Shown here: positions 62,552 to 64,000 of the stretch, in pieces | Layout of the letters: each line of letters starts with the position of its first letter | How positions within the stretch are numbered: position 1 is the stretch's first letter | Assembly (NCBI RefSeq): GCF_019455385.1 | Contig: NZ_JACOFR010000027.1 | Location: forward strand, 1-64,000 | Direction of reading: 5' to 3' | DNA: 64,000 nt | Origin: Bradyrhizobium sp. BR 10289 | GTDB taxonomy: Bacteria; Pseudomonadota; Alphaproteobacteria; Rhizobiales; Xanthobacteraceae | Program-made: the position numbers and the translations under genes | Notes under the pieces: generated by a model | What the model saw: the letters and a program-made list of their open reading frames with translations, nothing else | Databases searched by the model: none | What the model was told of the DNA's origin: nothing

Positions 62552-64000
62552 TCAAGCCGAGCCCGCCTCACGCCCTAATATCCCCTCCTCGATTGCCTTG
62601 ATCTGCAACGCGAGATATTTCGAGTTGATCCGGCACTGCGCAAGGCTGCCGGCGATGAACCACAGGCCGGGTTGTGCAGTCCGCACATACATGTTGCGCA
62701 GCTCGAACCCATCGCCAAAACCCCAGATCGGGCTGACGCGGTCGGCAACGCCGTCGCCGAACAATTTTCGCACCAGTATTTCCTGCGGCTTGTAGCCGGT
62801 GGAGAGCACGATGAGGTCAGCGGCAATGACCGCGCCGTCCTTCATCCGCGCGCCGTCGGCCGTGAAGCTCTCGATGTCCTCGAACTGCTTCAGCTTGATC
62901 GCGCCCTCGACAATCAGGTTGGAGCAGCCGACGTTGAAATAATAGCCGCCGCCGCGGGTGAGGTATTTGAACTGCCAGCCGGTGCCGGCGTCGCCGAAGT
63001 CGAGCTTGAAGCCGACGCGGCGGAGGCCGTCGAGCAGCTCCTTGTCGAGCTCCTTGGACTGCTCGGTCAGCATCACATGTGTTTTCTTCGCCAGCGGCGT
63101 CGGCATCGAGGCCGCGATGAGATCGTTGTCCTCGAGCGTGCCCTCGTTGTAGGTCGCATAAGCCAGCTGCGCCGAAGGCTCGATATTGGTGACCAGCGTC
63201 GGCGAGCGCTGCACCAGCGTCACCTCCGCGCCGCTGGAATGAAGGTCTTGCGCGATGTCATGTCCGCTGTTGCCGGTGCCGATCACGATGGCGCGCTTGC
63301 CGGTCCAGTTCTCGCCGTCCTCGTAGCAGCTGGAATGCAGCAACGTGCCTTTGAATCTATCGAGGGTCGGAATGTCAGGGATATTGGCGATACCGCTGAC
63401 GCCGGTTGCCATGATCACGTGGCGCGGATGCATGGTGCGCTTGCTGCCGTCGGCACGGCGCAGGGCTGCGGTCCAGTGGCTTTTCGCCTCGTCGTAGGCG
63501 CCGCCCTCGAACTCAGTGCCGGTCCAGAAATTCAGCTCCATCGCATCGACGTAAGCTTCAAACCAGTTGGCGAGCTTGTCCTTGGGGATGTAGGTCGGCC
63601 AGCTCGGCGGGAACGGCATGTAGGGCATGTGATTGACCTGCACCTGGTTGTGCAGGGTCAGCGCGTGATAACGCTTGCGCCAATTGTCGCCGATCCGGCT
63701 CTCGCGATCGACGATCAGCGTGTCGACCTTCAACTGCTTCAGCCGCGCTGCGATCGCAAGCCCGGCCTGGCCGCCGCCGACCACCAGCACGGCCGGGTCG
63801 CGATCGCCGTAGTCGCGCGCGGCATTGCGCAAATCGAGCCAGTTCGGCCCGCGGAAATCGCGCGAATAGGCTTGGCCGCGCGGCCGCGAGGTGCCGAGCT
63901 GTTCTTCGAATCCTTTGAGCTCCTCGAGCGCGGTGAGCAGCGTCCACGCCTTCAATTGATCGCCGTCGGCAGCATCGGGAATGAGCCGCAGAATGCCGCT
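62552..64000 (-). CDS. Flavin-containing monooxygenase, N-terminus cut by window
   Basis: 483 residues visible; the frame is open past 64000, and the visible start at 63955 is only a TTG. FAD-binding GGGQAGLAIAARL and NADPH-binding GTGNSGHDIAQDL are intact. Related enzymes usually carry an N-terminal ~150-residue SnoaL-like domain, which would lie outside. It would oxygenate a nucleophilic N or S, or act as a Baeyer-Villiger enzyme; the substrate is unknown. It may be cotranscribed with the NHL-repeat gene. Confidence 0.85.
   Translation of the reverse strand, partial: SGILRLIPDAADGDQLKAWTLLTALEELKGFEEQLGTSRPRGQAYSRDFRGPNWLDLRNAARDYGDRDPAVLVVGGGQAGLAIAARLKQLKVDTLIVDRESRIGDNWRKRYHALTLHNQVQVNHMPYMPFPPSWPTYIPKDKLANWFEAYVDAMELNFWTGTEFEGGAYDEAKSHWTAALRRADGSKRTMHPRHVIMATGVSGIANIPDIPTLDRFKGTLLHSSCYEDGENWTGKRAIVIGTGNSGHDIAQDLHSSGAEVTLVQRSPTLVTNIEPSAQLAYATYNEGTLEDNDLIAASMPTPLAKKTHVMLTEQSKELDKELLDGLRRVGFKLDFGDAGTGWQFKYLTRGGGYYFNVGCSNLIVEGAIKLKQFEDIESFTADGARMKDGAVIAADLIVLSTGYKPQEILVRKLFGDGVADRVSPIWGFGDGFELRNMYVRTAQPGLWFIAGSLAQCRINSKYLALQIKAIEEGILGREAGSA

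Overview
The window is high-GC chromosomal DNA of an alphaproteobacterium, most likely Bradyrhizobium or a close relative in the Nitrobacteraceae. The call rests on protein families and sequence habits: an NdvA-type cyclic beta-glucan exporter, a DUF1013/TrcR cell-cycle regulator, EcfG-type (GGAAC-N16/17-CGTT) stress promoters, many oligopeptide ABC genes, several acyl-CoA synthetases and thioesterases, and numerous short imperfect inverted repeats between genes. There is no prophage, IS element, integrase or CRISPR array.

Layout. 1-10.5 kb: a DapA-family lyase/synthase cut by the window edge, then two divergent paralogous solute-binding proteins. The rightward one heads a complete oligopeptide-type ABC operon (binding protein, two permeases, two ATPases) with an AtzG-like small subunit and an AtzE/GatA-type amidase nested between the ATPases through 4-bp overlaps. 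A good sigma-54 -24/-12 match precedes the operon, suggesting nitrogen-controlled uptake and deamidation of an amide. 10.6-14 kb: trcR, ispH-thrB-rnhA. 14-21.8 kb: peroxiredoxin, DUF924, fadD, a D,D-carboxypeptidase with a long Ala/Lys/Pro tail, ndvA and an NMT1/SsuA-like binding protein. 22-32.5 kb: small secreted proteins, an unlinked HisE-like protein, a DedA-family protein, aspartate ammonia-lyase, two nitronate-monooxygenase paralogues, acyl-CoA thioesterase and synthetase, and a divergent AraC regulator/DMT exporter pair.

32.7-38.5 kb holds lineage-restricted small envelope proteins and a response regulator-histidine kinase operon. 39.36-40.04 kb has no credible protein gene. It has a near-consensus sigma-70 promoter (TTGACA-17-TATATG) followed by about 450 bp rich in nested complementary arms, read here as a large structured noncoding RNA and the most interesting item in the window. 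tRNA-Leu(CAA) follows.

40.7-49.4 kb: dsbB, an AbrB-type membrane protein, small Cys-pair secreted proteins, a TetR regulator facing two palindromic operators and a two-thioesterase plus LrgA/LrgB operon, a DsbA-like thiol oxidoreductase, an esterase, and an HtrA-like protein lacking all three catalytic residues. 49.7-57 kb: a second oligopeptide ABC operon with an M20 amidohydrolase and a Tat-type binding protein. 57-64 kb: HAD phosphatase, dodecin, GT87-like membrane protein, GH16 glucanase, HNH endonuclease, NHL-repeat protein and a flavin monooxygenase running off the right edge.

Regulatory signals worth noting are the sigma-54 site at 2.92 kb, three consensus EcfG promoters (33.89, 47.3 and 58.08 kb) each in front of a small gene, and the paired TetR operators at 44.1 kb. 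All functional statements come from reading sequence and protein motifs; no database search was run.
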